A stretch of DNA of 64,000 nt from Bartonella bovis 91-4 (GCF_000384965.1 NZ_CM001844.1:1094042-1158041), one strand, 5' to 3'; numbered from the stretch's first letter, positions 21,504 through 31,627 are shown. The notes: generated by a model from the letters alone, not told the origin. Made by a program: numbers and translations.

Positions 21504-21649
21504 AATATCCTTAAAAAAATAAAATATTTATCAAATAAATAACATTTTTCATGCATTTATAAAATCAAAAATTGCCTGCTCGACAGCTTGACACAACTTA
21601 TGTAGATTGGATCTTATTGGAAATTGAATTTTCGTCAAGGTTTTAAATA

Positions 21650-22354
21650 ATGACCGACCACGTTCATGTCTTATGTGATGATGCCCCTCATCTCCTTGTT
21701 ATTGATGATGACACGCGCATTCGTAGCCTCTTATCTCAATTTCTTATTAAAAATGGATTTCGTGTTTCAGTTTCTGCTAATGCTGATGAAGCCAGACGTC
21801 AACTCACAAGTATAGATTTTGACCTTCTTATTGTTGATGTGATGATGCCTGGTGAAAATGGTATTGACCTTACCCTTTCACTGCGCCAAACAAAAAATGT
21901 CCCCATTTTAATGTTAACGGCTTTGTCAGAAATAGATAACCGTATCCATGGGTTAGAAGCAGGAGCAGATGATTATCTAGCCAAACCCTTTGATCCTCGA
22001 GAACTCTTACTTCGTATTAACGCCATTTTACGGCGTGGTCTCTCACCTAACCAACCCAAAATCGAACAAATTGTTTTTGGGCCCTATATGTTTTCAATTT
22101 TACGACGCGAATTGAAAAAAGGAGGAGAAATCATCAAATTGACAGATAAAGAGCAAGAAATGATGGTTATTTTTGCCCAACATGCAGGTAATACAATTCC
22201 ACGCCATAAACTCGCAACAGGTGATTGTGAAATAAGTGAACGTGCCATTGACGTACAAATCAATCGTTTACGCCGCAAAATAGAAAAAGACCCGGCAACT
22301 CCTATATGGCTTCAAACTGTGCGAGGGGTTGGTTATAAACTCTCAATTGAATAG
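21650..22354 (+). CDS. OmpR-family response regulator
   Basis: Cytoplasmic transcription regulator of 234 residues: receiver domain (about 14-125) with phosphorylation site Asp63 (LIVDVMMPGENG), acidic pocket DD19-20, Thr90 and Lys112 (AKPFDP), then a winged-helix DNA-binding domain (about 140-232) ending VRGVGYKLS. The next gene, 8 bases downstream, is its sensor kinase. The pair resembles the EnvZ/OmpR-like (PetR/PetP-type) system of alphaproteobacteria. It is not CtrA or the BatR/BvrR regulator, whose flanking genes differ. Signal and targets are unknown. Confidence 0.93.
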   Translation: MTDHVHVLCDDAPHLLVIDDDTRIRSLLSQFLIKNGFRVSVSANADEARRQLTSIDFDLLIVDVMMPGENGIDLTLSLRQTKNVPILMLTALSEIDNRIHGLEAGADDYLAKPFDPRELLLRINAILRRGLSPNQPKIEQIVFGPYMFSILRRELKKGGEIIKLTDKEQEMMVIFAQHAGNTIPRHKLATGDCEISERAIDVQINRLRRKIEKDPATPIWLQTVRGVGYKLSIE

Positions 22355-22362
22355 ACGTAATA

Positions 22363-23703
22363 ATGATTAAACTCGCAAGACAATTTGCTCGGTGGTTAAC
22401 GAGGCAAATGCCTAAACGCCTTTACGCCCGCTCTTTGATTATTATTATCGCTCCCATGGTACTCCTGCAAACAGTGATTGGTTATGTCTTTATGGAGCGC
22501 CACTGGCAAATGGTAACTAAACGTCTCTCAACTGCCATTGTCCATGATATTGCTGCCATTATTGATATAATTGAAACATATCCGCAACAACACAACTATG
22601 AAGATATCAAACGCATTACACAACAACGCATGGGGTTAAATATTTCTATCCTACCCCCTGATCCCCTGCCCCCTCCAGGCCCTAAACCATTTTTTGCAAT
22701 TCTTGATTATTTTCTTAGTGAAGAAATCACTCATCAAATTAACCGCCCTTTTTGGATTGATACAGTAGGCGATTCTAATCTTGTTGAAATCCGTATCCGT
22801 CTTGATAACAGTATTTTGCGTGTCTTTGCTATGCGTAGTCAAGCTTATGCCTCCAACACCGGTATTTTTTTAAGCTGGATGGTAGGAACAGCTCTTGTTT
22901 TATTATTGATAGCCATTTACTTCTTACGTAATCAAATCAAACCTATCCAACAACTTGCTGAAGCAGCTGAAAGTTTTGGACGGGGACGTCCCTTACCAAA
23001 AGATTTTCAACCACAAGGAGCTGATGAAGTGCGTCGTGCTGGTATAGCCTTTTTACGTATGCGTGAACGCATTGAGCGCCAAATTGAACAACGCACTATG
23101 ATGCTCTCAGGTGTAAGTCATGATTTAAGAACGATTCTTACACGTTTTAAGCTTCAACTGGCCTTAGCAAGTACAGATTTTGATATCAGTCCGCTTGAGC
23201 AAGATGTTAGTGATATGCAAAATATGTTAGAAGATTATCTCGCTTTTGCACGCGGAGAAAATGGTGAAAATGTTAGTTCTCTTGATTTAAATGCCCTTAT
23301 GCAAAAATTCTCTACCGAAGCTCAGCTTCACAAACGTCAATTCTCTTACACAATTGAAGGCCCCACACAGATACAAGTACGCCCCCATGCTTTTACGCGT
23401 TTGGTTAGCAACCTTGTATCAAATGCATTTCATTATGCAAACACTATCACGCTAATAGCTACATCCCAACAAGAATCGTTTATTATCATTATTGATGATA
23501 ATGGACCCGGCATTCACAAAGACATGCGTACAGAAGTATTTAAACCATTTTTTAGGCTTGATAAAGCACGTAATCAAGATGCAAGTGGAACAGGTCTTGG
23601 TCTTGCTATTGCTCAAGATATCGCTCGTAGCCACGGAGGAAATATTCAATTAGACAACAGCCCATTAGGAGGCTTACGCGCTATTATTGATATTCCTCTA
23701 TAA
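22363..23703 (+). CDS. EnvZ-like sensor histidine kinase
   Basis: Inner-membrane sensor kinase of 446 residues: helix 1 (about 25-44), a periplasmic loop of about 120 residues with a Pro-rich patch (PPDPLPPPGPKP, 98-109), helix 2 (about 168-188), a HAMP linker (190-243), a HisKA domain with phosphorylated His253 in SHDLRTIL, and a HATPase domain with LVSNAFHYA, DDNGPGI and GTGLGLAI. The H box reads HDLRTILTR where E. coli EnvZ has HDLRTPLTR. It pairs with the regulator just upstream. The periplasmic signal is unknown. Confidence 0.92.
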   Translation: MIKLARQFARWLTRQMPKRLYARSLIIIIAPMVLLQTVIGYVFMERHWQMVTKRLSTAIVHDIAAIIDIIETYPQQHNYEDIKRITQQRMGLNISILPPDPLPPPGPKPFFAILDYFLSEEITHQINRPFWIDTVGDSNLVEIRIRLDNSILRVFAMRSQAYASNTGIFLSWMVGTALVLLLIAIYFLRNQIKPIQQLAEAAESFGRGRPLPKDFQPQGADEVRRAGIAFLRMRERIERQIEQRTMMLSGVSHDLRTILTRFKLQLALASTDFDISPLEQDVSDMQNMLEDYLAFARGENGENVSSLDLNALMQKFSTEAQLHKRQFSYTIEGPTQIQVRPHAFTRLVSNLVSNAFHYANTITLIATSQQESFIIIIDDNGPGIHKDMRTEVFKPFFRLDKARNQDASGTGLGLAIAQDIARSHGGNIQLDNSPLGGLRAIIDIPL

Positions 23704-23756
23704 AATATATCCAAAAAAGCCTTGATAAAAATTAATCAGAAAATAAATTGAATTAT

Positions 23757-24260
23757 TTAAGCGTTTCCTACAGTTTCAAATAAAGCATATTGCAATGCCT
23801 TATAAGCACTTTCACCCATCCAAGCTACCATTTGAAAAGCAGTATAATGACTTTCACAAACTTTAAGCGCGTGAATTAACAATGTTTCAACTTGTACACG
23901 GGATGGATGCACCCCACCAGCTAAAAGAAGACCTTGCCGATAAATAACTGAATTGTCTCCTTGCCAATAATCAAAATGCCCTAATAATAATTTCTCATTA
24001 ATTGCCAGTAATAAGCGGTGCATTTCCGCTGTTCGAGTACTTTCAATAGAAAGATCAAATGCACAAGCTAAATGAAGAGCTTCTTGTTCTCCCATCCATG
24101 AAAAAGCAAGACTATAATTAGCCCATTTTCCTTCTACACAAACATTAATTTCATCTTCTGCACTCCGCTCAAAAGACCAGTCGTACTTATAGGCAATCTG
24201 TTCGATAAAATCTACTGGATGCTCTTCTCTTTCCGCGGCGCTAAAGGCAAGCCTCATCAT
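23757..24260 (-). CDS. YbjN-domain protein
   Basis: Cytoplasmic 167-residue protein of the YbjN family, whose fold is like type III secretion chaperones. Visible family features are the opening HPVDFIEQIAYKYDWSFER, the strand EGKWANYSLAFSW and the helix RTAEMHRLLLAINEKLLLGHFDYW. In rhizobia a gene of this kind is conserved but its job is not established; E. coli YbjN affects motility and stress. A palindrome TTACAATTGTAA (24305-24316) lies about 45 bases upstream of its start. It stands alone on the minus strand, convergent with the sensor kinase gene. Confidence 0.75.
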   Translation of the reverse strand: MMRLAFSAAEREEHPVDFIEQIAYKYDWSFERSAEDEINVCVEGKWANYSLAFSWMGEQEALHLACAFDLSIESTRTAEMHRLLLAINEKLLLGHFDYWQGDNSVIYRQGLLLAGGVHPSRVQVETLLIHALKVCESHYTAFQMVAWMGESAYKALQYALFETVGNA

Positions 24261-24666
24261 TAATCCCCAAAATTTAAGAATGTTATCAATACAGCGTAAA
24301 ACGCTTACAATTGTAATATTTACTACAATTAAACCTTTACACTAAACAAATACACACTAGAACGTAGACAACACACGATACCTAGAAATACAACAAGTGA
24401 TATTTTCCATGATACATAGCCTGATAAAGACAAAACGAATCATCAAGCCTTTTCAGTGTATTGATACAATCTCATAGTGCCAGCCCCCTGATTCAAAAAA
24501 AATGCTTTTTTATAAAAAACGAATCCAACAATAAATTAACGATTTGCTTTAACAGATTCAGAATTAAGCATTTTTCAGCTTCGTGTATACTATTGAAAAA
24601 TTGGGGATTATTTTTTTGAGAATATAATTTTTGTACTAAAATTATTTTAGTTTCTATTCATGGGTT
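24261..24666. other. Spacer between ybjN-like gene and ubiK
   Basis: About 400 AT-rich bases. The 12-base palindrome TTACAATTGTAA (24305-24316) lies near the ybjN-like start. Nothing else was recognised. Confidence 0.35.
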
Positions 24667-24906
24667 TTATTTCTCTAAATCATCAAGACGTTTTGCCAAA
24701 TTAGCGCTTTCCGCACGCGTTTTAAGTACCATTTCCTTAACCACTTCAAATTCCTCACGTGAAACAAGATTAAGCTTATTGACTAACTTCTCAGCTTGCG
24801 AACGAAAAACTGTTTCAGCTTCATGCCGTACACCTTGCGCAACACCAGCTGCATCTGTCATTAATTTTGCTAATTCGTCAAGAATACGGTTGGACCCATC
24901 ATGCAT
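24667..24906 (-). CDS. ubiK: Ubiquinone accessory factor UbiK family
   Basis: Small 79-residue protein of the UbiK/YqiC (BMFP) family. It has an amphipathic N-terminal helix (NRILDELAKLMTDAAGVAQG, 5-24) and a C-terminal coiled coil (about 45-79, SREEFEVVKEMVLKTRAESANL), the layout that forms membrane-associated trimers. In E. coli UbiK assists the Ubi complex in aerobic ubiquinone synthesis. AAGGAAA precedes the ATG on the minus strand. It is divergent from lgt. The function in alphaproteobacteria is inferred from the family. Confidence 0.85.
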   Translation of the reverse strand: MHDGSNRILDELAKLMTDAAGVAQGVRHEAETVFRSQAEKLVNKLNLVSREEFEVVKEMVLKTRAESANLAKRLDDLEK

Positions 24907-25127
24907 GAAATTTTTCCTTAATTTTAATCAACTACGTATGCATTATACGTGCATTTTTAATACACAGACATTGTATTTGTTTCTTTTACAAAATCCACCG
25001 TAATTTTTCTATCCTCCTCTCACACCTCTAAACAATAGCAATCTATTTCTCTTCTTACCTTGACCATTGTGTATTCATCTGTCATGCTTAAACAATTTAT
25101 AGCTTCATAAATGTAAAGCGCTTCCTA

Positions 25128-25985
25128 ATGAACGACTTTCTTTTTTGTCCTGCCATTAATTTTCCTTCCTTTCTTGATCCTGTTATTATCCATTTAGGCC
25201 CCATAGCACTACACTGGTATGGGCTTGGTTATGTCGTAGGTATCCTTTTTTCTTGGTGGTATGCACAAAAATTATTGACAAAAAAATTCTTGTGGCATGC
25301 AAACCAGCCTCCTATGGATCAACATAAAATAAGTGATTTTGTTATCTGGGCTACTATAGGTATTGTTGTTGGCGGTCGTTTGGGACAAGTGTTTATCTGG
25401 GATCCCACTTATTATTTTAACCACCCCAGTGCCATTATCGCAGTGTGGACTGGGGGAATGTCTTTTCATGGCGGTCTTATTGGCACCACCATTGCAATGA
25501 TCTGGTTTGCTCGCAAAAATAACATTAATATCTGGGCAATGTTTGATACAATTGCCGTAGGTGCCCCTGTTGGCATCGGTATTGTGCGGGTGTGTAATTT
25601 TATTAACCAAGAATTATGGGGTAATATTACCACTGTCCCTTGGGCTATTTGCTTCAACAATGATCCCCAATATCTACCACGCCACCCAAGCCAACTTTAC
25701 GAAGCACTGATGGAAGGACTTCTTCTTTTTATTATATTAGCTATTGCTATTTTCACTTTTAAAGCATTAAAACGCCCTGGAACAGCAACTGGAATATTTA
25801 TTTTAGGTTATGGAGTAGCGCGTAGTGTTTCAGAAATTTTTCGTGTTCCTCAAGAAGATCCAGAATGGTTTTCTTTCCTCTTTTATTCTACTGGATTTAC
25901 CTATGGAATGGCATTATCTTTTCCCATGATTCTTTTTGGCTTTTATGCACTTTTTCAAGCTTTTAGAAATCATTCTATAAAATAA
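25128..25985 (+). CDS. lgt: Prolipoprotein diacylglyceryl transferase
   Basis: Inner-membrane enzyme that moves diacylglycerol from phosphatidylglycerol onto the lipobox cysteine, the first step of lipoprotein maturation. The 285-residue protein has about seven helices, the motif [10 protein letters not shown] (110-119, with essential His114), Arg154 in [15 protein letters not shown] and RHPSQLYE (185-192). It opens a three-gene run: its TAA overlaps the ATG of the methyltransferase by one base. A lipoprotein client, the L,D-transpeptidase, is encoded about 5 kb away. Confidence 0.96.
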   Translation: MNDFLFCPAINFPSFLDPVIIHLGPIALHWYGLGYVVGILFSWWYAQKLLTKKFLWHANQPPMDQHKISDFVIWATIGIVVGGRLGQVFIWDPTYYFNHPSAIIAVWTGGMSFHGGLIGTTIAMIWFARKNNINIWAMFDTIAVGAPVGIGIVRVCNFINQELWGNITTVPWAICFNNDPQYLPRHPSQLYEALMEGLLLFIILAIAIFTFKALKRPGTATGIFILGYGVARSVSEIFRVPQEDPEWFSFLFYSTGFTYGMALSFPMILFGFYALFQAFRNHSIK

Positions 25986-27073
25986 TGGCCACTCTAAGAG
26001 AGAAAATTAAAGAAATTATTGCTGTCAATGGACCAATAACTGTCAGTCAATATATGACATTAGCCCTCACAGATCCACAATTTGGCTACTATCAAACAAA
26101 AACACCTTTTGGATCCACTGGTGATTTCATCACCGCACCTGAAATAAGTCAATTATTTGGAGAGATGATTGCTATTTGGGTCCTTGCAAGCTGGAAAGCT
26201 CAAGGAAATCCCAATCCTTTTATTCTGGCTGAAATAGGTCCAGGACGTGGAACACTTATGAATGATGTTTTACGTACCATTCAAAAATTATGTAAAACAG
26301 CTTTCAATGCTGCTGAAATTTTTCTTGTTGAAATAAGTCAACGCCTTGCAATAGAGCAAAAAAAGCGCCTTTCATCTTATCAAAAACACATTCACAATAT
26401 TGAATATTTTAATCAAATACCTTCAGGACATCTCTTTCTCATTGCTAATGAGCTCTTTGATGCACTCCCCATCCACCAATATATCAAAATCAACGGAGAA
26501 TGGAGAGAGCGCTGCATTACACTTGATCAAGATGGTCATTTCACCTTTATAGCTGGGGTGCATAAATTTTCTGCTGATGACTTACCAGCCTATTGTGCTA
26601 AAATGCCTAACGGAACGATTTGGGAACACGCCCCCTTACGTAACCAACTGATGCAACAAATTAGTAATCGCTTAATACAAACTAAAGGATCTGCTTTGCT
26701 TATTGATTATGGTGCTTCTGATTGTGCATTTGGAGATACACTGCAAGCTATTTCAAAACATAAATTCCGTGATGTTTTTGCAAACCCAGGTGAACATGAT
26801 TTAACATCACATGTTGATTTTTTCTCTTTAAAAACAATAGCTCTTCAACAAGGTTGTTTTGCTGAAATTCTAGAACAAGGAGATTTCCTTTTTAAAATGG
26901 GAATTCTTGAACGTGCAAAACAGCTTAGTATTAACAAAGCTATCTCAATCCAAAATAAAATTCGTCAAGACATCGAACGACTTGTTAGCTCAGATCAAAT
27001 GGGTAAACTTTTCAAAGTTCTCCATGTCAGTGATCAACCTACTACTATCTCTAACTTTCTTGACTCACAATAA
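25985..27073 (+). CDS. MidA/NDUFAF7-like SAM methyltransferase
   Basis: Class I methyltransferase-like protein of 362 residues (former DUF185). It shows the family marks SVSQYM-type opening (TVSQYMTLAL), YYQTKTPFGSTGDFITAPEIS (35-55), the SAM loop EIGPGRGTLMNDVLR (83-97) and ANELFDALP. The eukaryotic relative NDUFAF7 dimethylates an arginine of complex I subunit NDUFS2, so a role in NADH dehydrogenase assembly is plausible but inferred. The ATG overlaps the lgt stop (TAATG), so translation is coupled. The order lgt, this gene, pgeF is common in alphaproteobacteria. Confidence 0.9.
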   Translation: MATLREKIKEIIAVNGPITVSQYMTLALTDPQFGYYQTKTPFGSTGDFITAPEISQLFGEMIAIWVLASWKAQGNPNPFILAEIGPGRGTLMNDVLRTIQKLCKTAFNAAEIFLVEISQRLAIEQKKRLSSYQKHIHNIEYFNQIPSGHLFLIANELFDALPIHQYIKINGEWRERCITLDQDGHFTFIAGVHKFSADDLPAYCAKMPNGTIWEHAPLRNQLMQQISNRLIQTKGSALLIDYGASDCAFGDTLQAISKHKFRDVFANPGEHDLTSHVDFFSLKTIALQQGCFAEILEQGDFLFKMGILERAKQLSINKAISIQNKIRQDIERLVSSDQMGKLFKVLHVSDQPTTISNFLDSQ

Positions 27074-27144
27074 TGATAAAGAATTGACAAGCGCTGCTGT
27101 CTCTTAAACACCATTGCCTACCCAAATAATTATGTGGAGCTTTC

Positions 27145-27930
27145 ATGAATCCTGTTCTTAAGCCTATCCTTGCAAAAGATCTTCTCGCTTTACATAAATA
27201 CGGGATAAAACATGGTTTTTTTACGCGTCAAGGCGGAGTTTCACAAAACCTTTATCACAGCCTTAATGTCGGCCAAGGCTCAAATGATCATCCTAAACAT
27301 ATTGTGCAAAACCGCACATTAATCGCAAATTATTTTGACATTGAGATAAAAAATTTAATCACTGTCAATCAAGTACACTCATGTGATGTAGTAGTAATTG
27401 ATCAAGCTTTCATCGGTAAACGTCCTAAAGCTGACGCTCTTGTTACAACTACAAAAGGTTTAGCAATCGGCATTCTTACAGCCGATTGCGGACCAGTTCT
27501 TTTGGCTGATCCGCATGCAGGTGTCATTGGTGCTGCGCACGCTGGTTGGCGAGGAAGCTTGAATGGAATTTTGGAAAAAACAATTTTAGCTATGGAAGAA
27601 CAAGGTGCCAAACGACAATCAATAACAGCAGTGCTAGGACCTTGTATTGGTCCTAGTCATTATGAAGTAACAAACGAATTCTATAATCAATTTATGAAGC
27701 GTAATAATCAGTTTCAAAAATATTTTTTAAAAACAGATAAAACAAACTGTTTTCATTTTAATCTATGGGCATTCATTATCAACCAATTAGAACAAGCAGG
27801 CCTGAGTGCTTCTTGTCTAAAACTTTGCACTTATCAAGATGAACAACGCTTTTTTTCCTACCGTCGTGCAACACATCGCAATGAATCTGATTACGGGCGA
27901 CAAATTTCCGTTCTTATGCTAGAAGCATAA
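27145..27930 (+). CDS. pgeF: YfiH/PgeF-family multicopper-like protein
   Basis: Protein of 261 residues of the YfiH (DUF152) family. The metal or catalytic residues are seen as His78 in NQVHS, Cys115 in TADCGPVL and His132 in AHAGWRG. Members have been described as polyphenol oxidases, as purine nucleoside phosphorylases, and as editing enzymes that remove wrongly placed serine from peptidoglycan precursors (PgeF). GGAG lies 6 bases ahead of the ATG. It follows the MidA-like gene by 71 bases and closes the lgt run. The physiological substrate here is not certain. Confidence 0.88.
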   Translation: MNPVLKPILAKDLLALHKYGIKHGFFTRQGGVSQNLYHSLNVGQGSNDHPKHIVQNRTLIANYFDIEIKNLITVNQVHSCDVVVIDQAFIGKRPKADALVTTTKGLAIGILTADCGPVLLADPHAGVIGAAHAGWRGSLNGILEKTILAMEEQGAKRQSITAVLGPCIGPSHYEVTNEFYNQFMKRNNQFQKYFLKTDKTNCFHFNLWAFIINQLEQAGLSASCLKLCTYQDEQRFFSYRRATHRNESDYGRQISVLMLEA

Positions 27931-28230
27931 AAAATAAGTTTTTACCTCAGAAACATATTGTACACTGCAAAATAAAATTTCTTATCCAAATGAAAAAATA
28001 CGCTCGATCATGTTTTTTTCTTTCATGAAATAAGCTATAGGTTCGTAGGTTATAGTAATTTATAGAATCTTGTTTGTGAATACTTGACTTGCCATAACCA
28101 ATAGCAAAATAATTATTTTTAACCCACACTAGATAAAATTATAATGCTTTGGTAATTGTTCCTTTGCAATCTGATAATAACAAGTTAAAAGCTGTATCAA
28201 ATTTTATCATGATTATTCAGGGGTTCTATC
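27931..28230. other. Spacer upstream of prs
   Basis: About 300 AT-rich bases. AGGGG near 28219 is the ribosome site of prs. No further element was recognised. Confidence 0.35.
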
Positions 28231-29163
28231 ATGAAACTTTTCTATGGCAATTCTAACCCACATCTTTCTGAAAATATTGCAAATTATTTAAACATCTCTC
28301 TAGGTGAAGCAACCGTCAAACGTTTTGCTGATCAAGAAATTTTCGTAGAATTGCATGAAAATGTGCGCGGAGAAGATGTATTTGTACTGCAATCAACCTC
28401 TTATCCAGCCAATGATCATTTGATGGAATTACTCATCATGATTGATGCACTACGTCGTTCTTCAGCACGTCGTATTACAGCTGTTATACCTTATTTTGGG
28501 TATGCTCGCCAAGATCGTAAACCTGGACCACGTACCCCTATTTCCGCAAAACTTGTTGCCAATCTGATTACTCAAGCGGGTGCCCATCGCGTTTTAACAT
28601 TAGATCTCCATGCAGGACAAATCCAAGGTTTTTTTGATATTCCTACCGACAATCTCTATGCTGTTCCTGTCATTTCTCGTGATGTCAAAACGCGTTATTC
28701 TCTTGAAAATGTTATTGTTGTTTCACCGGATGTTGGTGGTGTGGTACGTGCACGCTCCTTAGCCAAGCGCTTAAACAGTCTACTTGCCATTGTTGATAAA
28801 CGTCGTGAACAACCAGGTGAATCAGAAGTGATGAACATTATTGGAAATGTAGCCGGAAAAGATTGCCTTTTATTAGATGATATTGTTGATTCAGGTGGCA
28901 CTCTATGCAATGCAGCAAGCGCTCTTCTTAAGCATGGAGCAAATAGTGTCACTGCTTATATTACACATGGCGTTCTTTCTGGAAACGCTATTGAACGCAT
29001 TACCAACTCAGAAATGAAAGAACTAGTCATTACCGATTCGATTATGCCAACAACAAAAATTGAACAAGCACATAATATACGCGTTTTGACTATTGCCGAC
29101 TTAATTGGGGAAGCAATCGCAAGAACAGCAGCAGAACAGTCTGTTTCAAGCTTATTTGACTAA
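28231..29163 (+). CDS. prs: Ribose-phosphate pyrophosphokinase
   Basis: Makes PRPP from ribose 5-phosphate and ATP, feeding purine, pyrimidine, histidine, tryptophan and NAD synthesis. The 310-residue class I enzyme has the flexible loop [18 protein letters not shown] (90-107), the metal-binding [14 protein letters not shown] (123-136) and the PRPP loop [10 protein letters not shown] (215-224). Length is standard. Monocistronic; the ribosomal L25 gene lies 310 bases downstream. Confidence 0.97.
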   Translation: MKLFYGNSNPHLSENIANYLNISLGEATVKRFADQEIFVELHENVRGEDVFVLQSTSYPANDHLMELLIMIDALRRSSARRITAVIPYFGYARQDRKPGPRTPISAKLVANLITQAGAHRVLTLDLHAGQIQGFFDIPTDNLYAVPVISRDVKTRYSLENVIVVSPDVGGVVRARSLAKRLNSLLAIVDKRREQPGESEVMNIIGNVAGKDCLLLDDIVDSGGTLCNAASALLKHGANSVTAYITHGVLSGNAIERITNSEMKELVITDSIMPTTKIEQAHNIRVLTIADLIGEAIARTAAEQSVSSLFD

Positions 29164-29476
29164 AATAGTGCCTTTAGATTTCCTGCTACCCTATCTAAAT
29201 TTAAACTAGAAAACATCTGATGTGTTTACTGATAAATCAATACGCACAACGCAAAATTCACACTTTCCAAAATAAATTAAAAATTAGATGAACGGATTTT
29301 TCTACAACTCTTGCATCTCCAAAGGGTTTGAATTATAGAATAAGCTTCTGCGTAGACACCCTTGGAGGCAACGCAGAATGGAGCTAATTGCTGCTTTGCA
29401 GTGCATATCTTCATATTCATGTAAAAACTATTAGTTGTTTTTGATGAATCTCCAATCATGTAAGAAGGATTTAACC
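29164..29476 (+). promoter_or_regulatory. Structured leader region of rplY
   Basis: About 310 bases without a gene. From 29317 it holds two overlapping pairings: CTCCAA-A-GGGT (29317-29327) with ACCCTTGGAG (29358-29367), 10 bp with one bulge, and TTCTGCGT (29346-29353) with ACGCAGAA (29371-29378), 8 bp perfect. The segments interleave, so they would form a pseudoknot or exclude each other. A third small hairpin, CTGC-TTT-GCAG, follows at 29391. AAGGA (29465-29469) is the rplY ribosome site. This suggests an mRNA control element; no known riboswitch class was recognised. Confidence 0.45.
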
Positions 29477-30091
29477 ATGAGCAAGAGTTATACTCTTAAG
29501 GCCGAAATACGCGAGCGGGTTGGTAAGGGGTCCTCCCGTGAACTTCGCCGTAACGGTCTTATTCCAGCAGTCATTTACGGTGACAAACAGCCTCCTTTGG
29601 CAATTGCAGTTTCTTATAAGGAAATTTTCTACAAAATTTATGCCGGTGGTTTTCGCACTACTGTTGCTACCATTGAAATTGACAAAGACAGAATTCAAGT
29701 TCTACCAAAAGATTATCAGCTTGATCCGGTTCGTGATTTTCCTATGCACGTAGATTTTTTACGTATTTCAGAAAAATCAGTTGTGCATGTAAACATTCCT
29801 GTGCATTTCCTCAATGAAGATACAGCTCCAGGTATTAAACGAGGTGGTGTTTTAAATATTGTTCGCCATGAAATTGAATGTACTGCACCAGCAAATGCTA
29901 TCCCTGAAGCAATTAACATTGATCTTTCGAGTTATTCTATTGGTGACTCTATCCATATTTCGGCCGTGCAGTTACCAGAAGGTGTAACCCCGGTTATTCA
30001 AGATCGAGACTTTACCATTGCAACCATCGCAGCTCCTGCGAGTGCAAATGTGAGCGATAACTCAGAACAAGAGAATGATGAAAATAATTAA
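29477..30091 (+). CDS. rplY: Ribosomal protein L25/CTC
   Basis: 5S rRNA-binding protein of the large ribosomal subunit, in the long CTC form: an N-terminal L25 domain (about 1-95, [21 protein letters not shown]) and a C-terminal beta-rich domain (about 97-190), 204 residues in all, with an acidic Asn/Glu tail. The ATG at 29477 is chosen over an in-frame start at 29435 because AAGGA lies 7 bases ahead and [10 protein letters not shown] is the family's usual opening. A hairpin terminator separates it from pth, although the two genes are commonly neighbours. Confidence 0.96.
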   Translation: MSKSYTLKAEIRERVGKGSSRELRRNGLIPAVIYGDKQPPLAIAVSYKEIFYKIYAGGFRTTVATIEIDKDRIQVLPKDYQLDPVRDFPMHVDFLRISEKSVVHVNIPVHFLNEDTAPGIKRGGVLNIVRHEIECTAPANAIPEAINIDLSSYSIGDSIHISAVQLPEGVTPVIQDRDFTIATIAAPASANVSDNSEQENDENN

Positions 30092-30109
30092 AACCTTATA
30101 AATTTCAGT

Positions 30110-30134
30110 AGGTGGGAAAAACTTCCCACCTATT
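30110..30134 (+). terminator. Hairpin terminator after rplY
   Basis: AGGTGGGAA (30110-30118) pairs perfectly with TTCCCACCT (30123-30131) around AAAC. The T tract after it is short (TATTTT), so some read-through into pth is possible. Confidence 0.75.
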
Positions 30135-30177
30135 TTAAGGTATTTTGTTAATCATTTATATTTTATTGAAAGTGCAT

Positions 30178-30753
30178 ATGTTGCTCATTGCTGGTCTTGG
30201 CAACCCTGGTTTATCCTACCAAAATAATCGCCATAATATTGGTTTTATGGTTGTCGATACTATTCATCAGTCCTTTTCTTTTTCTCCATGGTCAAAAAAA
30301 TTTCAGGCTGAAATCTCTAATGGCCTCATAAATGGTGAAAAAATTCTTCTTATCAAACCTCAAACTTTTATGAATTTATCTGGTCAAGCCATTAGCCAAA
30401 CCTTGCGATTTTATAAATTAGAATTGAACAATCTTATTGTTTTTTACGATGAACTAGATTTACCTCCTGGAAAAGTGCGTATAAAAATTGGAGGTGGAAG
30501 TGGAGGACATAACGGTATAAAATCTATTGATAGTCATTGCAGTAATAATTATTGCCATGTACGTTTAGGGATTGGACATCCCGGTTCTAAAGAATTGGTT
30601 CATCAACATGTTTTAGGCAATTTTACAAAATCTGATCAAGAATGGTTATCTATTTTATTAGATACAATCGCGAATAATATTGCTACTCTAATAAAGGGAG
30701 ATGCTAATCAATTTATGAACAAAATTTCATTGGTAATGGAGAAAAAAGCTTAA
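30178..30753 (+). CDS. pth: Peptidyl-tRNA hydrolase
   Basis: Releases tRNA from prematurely dropped peptidyl-tRNA. The 191-residue protein begins [11 protein letters not shown]; Asn9, catalytic His19 (NNRHNIG) and Asp91 ([11 protein letters not shown]) match Asn10, His20 and Asp93 of E. coli Pth, and [12 protein letters not shown] is intact. The ATG at 30178 is preferred over an in-frame start at 30145, because the conserved core begins right after it. The ribosome site is weak. In many relatives pth is followed by ychF; here an L,D-transpeptidase gene on the other strand lies between. Confidence 0.95.
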   Translation: MLLIAGLGNPGLSYQNNRHNIGFMVVDTIHQSFSFSPWSKKFQAEISNGLINGEKILLIKPQTFMNLSGQAISQTLRFYKLELNNLIVFYDELDLPPGKVRIKIGGGSGGHNGIKSIDSHCSNNYCHVRLGIGHPGSKELVHQHVLGNFTKSDQEWLSILLDTIANNIATLIKGDANQFMNKISLVMEKKA

Positions 30754-30958
30754 CAATAAAACATACTCTCCTTTAAGAAGATGAAGTAACAAACAGTTTT
30801 TTATGATTTTTTTAATGACCTTTACATATAATATACTCTCTTTTTAAAGAGAATGTTAATATAGAGTTCATCAGACAAAACCATCCAAGTCTATATTGGC
30901 CATTTGGAATTACAAAGAAGTTATCTGATGAAAATTTATAGTACAGTTTATTATGGAG

Positions 30959-31627
30959 CTATAAAACCACCACCCGTGAACCATTAGGAACACGGTCATA
31001 AAGATCAATAATATCTTGATTGAGCAAACGGATACACCCACTTGAAATAGCCTGACCAATTGACCATTCTTCATATGAACCATGAATACGGAAAAGCGTA
31101 TCCTGACCATTTTTAAAGAGATATAATGCCCGTGCACCTAATGGATTATCAGGTCCTGGCGGCAACCCTTTCCCCAAATGACCGTATCGTTCTGGTTCAC
31201 GAGTCATCATTGCCGCAGTTGGAGTCCAAGACGGCCACCGACGCTTATATTGTACAACTGCTTCACCTTTAAATTCTAAACCTTCCTTGCCAATGCCAAT
31301 GCCATAACGCATAGCTTTTCCATTTTCACCAACAAGATAAAGAAAGCACTCCTCAATATCCACAACTAACGTACCAGCCGGATAAGAAGTATCATAATCT
31401 ACTTGTTTGCGTAAAAATTTTGGATCAATTTCTGCAAGATCGATTGCAGGTAATAAATAAGGCTCATTCGTTACAGGGCCATATAAAGCCCGTACTTCCT
31501 CTGGAATGAAGCGAACTTGTTGAGAAGAAATAAAAGACTCACTTGGCTGATGTGTAGCACAACCAACCAATATTAGAGAAACAACAATTAAAAAAGTACA
31601 ACGAGACAACAACTTACATTCCTGCAA
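30959..31627 (-). CDS. L,D-transpeptidase lipoprotein (YkuD family)
   Basis: Cell-wall enzyme of 222 residues that cross-links peptidoglycan 3-3 or attaches proteins to it. A lipoprotein signal ends in the lipobox LVGC (Cys23). The YkuD domain (about 85-222) has the catalytic pair His182 (HGSYEEWSIG) and Cys198 (SSGCIRL). It therefore acts in the periplasm, anchored to a membrane by a lipid added by Lgt. It lies alone between pth and ychF on the opposite strand. Rhizobia carry many such paralogues; the exact role of this one is not known. Confidence 0.92.
   Translation of the reverse strand: MQECKLLSRCTFLIVVSLILVGCATHQPSESFISSQQVRFIPEEVRALYGPVTNEPYLLPAIDLAEIDPKFLRKQVDYDTSYPAGTLVVDIEECFLYLVGENGKAMRYGIGIGKEGLEFKGEAVVQYKRRWPSWTPTAAMMTREPERYGHLGKGLPPGPDNPLGARALYLFKNGQDTLFRIHGSYEEWSIGQAISSGCIRLLNQDIIDLYDRVPNGSRVVVL

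Noticed and set aside
29277..29459. Open frame of 60 codons opposite the rplY leader
   Set aside because: The sequence is better explained by RNA pairings on the plus strand; the peptide shows no known features.
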